This document shows positions 62,529 through 64,000 of a stretch of 64,000 bases of DNA, piece after piece. The translations under genes and the position numbers were made by a program. The stretch lies in the NCBI GenBank assembly GCA_963277665.1, contig OY728165.1, forward strand, positions 1,757,300,772 through 1,757,364,771, written 5' to 3'. A model generated the notes under the pieces. It worked only from the letters and a program-made list of their open reading frames with translations, did not search any database and was not told where the DNA came from. This DNA is from Viscum album. Taxonomy: Eukaryota; Streptophyta; Magnoliopsida; Santalales; Viscaceae. How positions within the stretch are numbered: the first letter of the stretch is position 1; each line of letters opens with the position of its first letter.

Positions 62529-64000
62529 AATGGAATCCCACCTTTTTATCACATAAACTTTCATTACATTTTACAAAACTGAGGATCTTTACGGATTAGT
62601 GTCTTGGAAACCAGGAACATAAAACATGAAAACATAAAACATTCTTCTTAAACACTTGAAAGTATTATCCTTATGTTCATCCTAGGTTCATTACTGCATC
62701 TCATAACCTGGGGAAATACATCAAAAGAATGTGTGATCAGAAGTCCCATAAAGGGAAACAAGGGGAAACATTTACATGTGAACTTGAGATACATCAACAA
62801 TGTCATGAAAAAGAACTTTATGGCATGAGAAAGAAATCACGAGGCATATCATAATAAAAATAACTTTTTCATAACTTGAAGATGTGGATACAACATTTTA
62901 CAAAGTCAATCATTTCTGTTTCACCAAGTTCCATCCCCAAGGTGTTAATAAAAAAATTACCAAGGTTATTCACCTAGGTATCAGCCTAAATGGTTATCTA
63001 TAGAGATTATGTCTTTACCCAATGCATTGGAGCGCTATCAGGGTGAAACCTTAAATTTGACTTTATTATCATGTGAGCCACATATATCATCATCAATAAT
63101 TTCATAAAATACCCATATACCATAAAATAAATGGGGTTCATTTCATAATCATAATGTTTTAAAAACTGCTTTAAAGATATGATCTTTGTGTCACTATAAA
63201 ACCCACAGAAAAAGAAAGTGGGTCTCTTATATGTAAATCCCAGAATTTAAAATAGAATATTTTGGTATATATGTGAATACCCCTATAGAAGAGAGATATT
63301 TCAGTATTAACTTAATAAAATAAAAGAACATTAGTACAAGAGAGAGACATTTTGAGACAGAAATTCTACAGCATAACGACTATGTTTCGGGTTTTATAAA
63401 AAATTGAAAAGAGTGGGGACATGGGTCAAACATTCATAAATGACCCATAAAATATTAGAGGGACAGAATATGATGGTTTTATGAACATGGTAATCAAATT
63501 TTAAAGATATACCATATTAAATTAAGAACATGAAAGGAAGACAAAAATAAGATTTCTCTTATAAAAATTCGGCAGCCTAACGGTGCCACTTAAAATTTCA
63601 AAATACTGAATTAAAGAGATCAAATAGGGTCCCTCATCATATGAACATAAAAGATCAGTATTATAAATATAGATATCATACCCCAACAAAATAAAACGGA
63701 ACTTTATATACTTGACTTGAAAGTACAACTTTGAAAAATGAGAAAGGTGAACGGATCACTTAAAATTTTGGCAGCCTAACGACGCCACATAAAACATCAA
63801 AATACTGAATTGAAGAGATAAAATAGGGTCTCTCATCATATGAACATAAAATATAATTATTATATATATATATATATCATACATCAACATAATAAAAAAG
63901 AACTTGAAATACTTAACATGAAAGTAGATCTTTGAAAAATGAAAAAGGTGAACGAATCCCTTAAAAATTCGGCAACCTAACGGCGCCACATAAAACGTAA
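62529..64000 (-). mobile_element. Element C LTR3, cut by the window end
   Basis: Colinear with LTR1 and LTR2 from the primer-site side. Three of the 198-bp anchors are in view (about 63572, 63773 and 63972). Its minus-strand start lies beyond 64000, so whether the array ends here is unknown. Confidence 0.8.

Larger units (their letters stand above)
42977..64000 (-). mobile_element. Element C: tandem LTR-internal array on minus strand, split by element D
   Basis: Three LTR copies (42977-44966, 58894-60877, 62529 to the window end) alternate with two internal regions of about 1.65 kb. After removing D and its duplication, the period is about 3.64 kb. Each full unit has a purine tract at its low-coordinate side and a primer site at its high-coordinate side, as expected for minus-strand elements. 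No Gag or Pol was recognised, so this is a non-autonomous (LARD-like) element. Its right end is outside the window. Confidence 0.82.

Overview
This window is plant nuclear DNA made almost entirely of nested, decayed LTR retrotransposons. The evidence is Ty3/gypsy chromovirus elements of Tekay/Del type (TGTAACA-type LTR starts, initiator-Met-like primer sites, CCHC Gag, chromodomain integrase) together with a Ty1/copia element of SIRE/Maximus type. I found no host gene, tRNA, rRNA or bacterial-type gene. The very AT-rich sequence, multi-kilobase LTRs and deep nesting suggest intergenic heterochromatin of a flowering plant with a repeat-rich genome. The species cannot be named from this sequence.

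Left half (1-35009), all plus strand. Element A, the oldest, has LTR pieces at 1-1450 and about 30270-32040 and a ruined gag-pol at 32053-35009. Element B (1451-about 30269) sits inside A's LTR. Its own 5' LTR is split by element T (5459-23286). T is a composite of three near-identical 4.07-kb LTRs and two near-identical 2.8-kb internal regions (LTR-internal-LTR-internal-LTR) with one imperfect flanking duplication (GATTT/GATTC). Each T internal region keeps gag, a short reverse transcriptase shard and integrase plus chromodomain. Protease, most of reverse transcriptase and RNase H are deleted, so T is non-autonomous.

Right half (35010-64000). Element E (35010-42976, minus strand) is a third chromovirus, inserted in A's integrase region and cut in its own 5' LTR by element C. 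C (42977 to beyond the window, minus strand) is a second array of LTRs and internals: 2.0-kb LTRs and 1.65-kb internals with no recognised coding. It shares T-like primer sites, purine tract and a palindrome next to the purine tract. C's first internal region is split by element D (46065-58325, plus strand), a 12.3-kb SIRE-type copia element with a perfect ACATT target duplication, gag, protease, integrase, RT-RNase H and a long third reading frame after pol.

The nesting (A contains B contains T; A contains E contains C contains D) gives relative insertion ages. The most unusual features are the two separate LTR-internal-LTR arrays, nested dyad structures in the chromovirus LTRs whose arms change yet still pair, a UUCG-type double hairpin in the E LTR, TGAGTCA-bearing minisatellites in the D LTRs, and D's third frame, which is broken by stops only. 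All protein calls were made by reading translations by eye; no database search was run.
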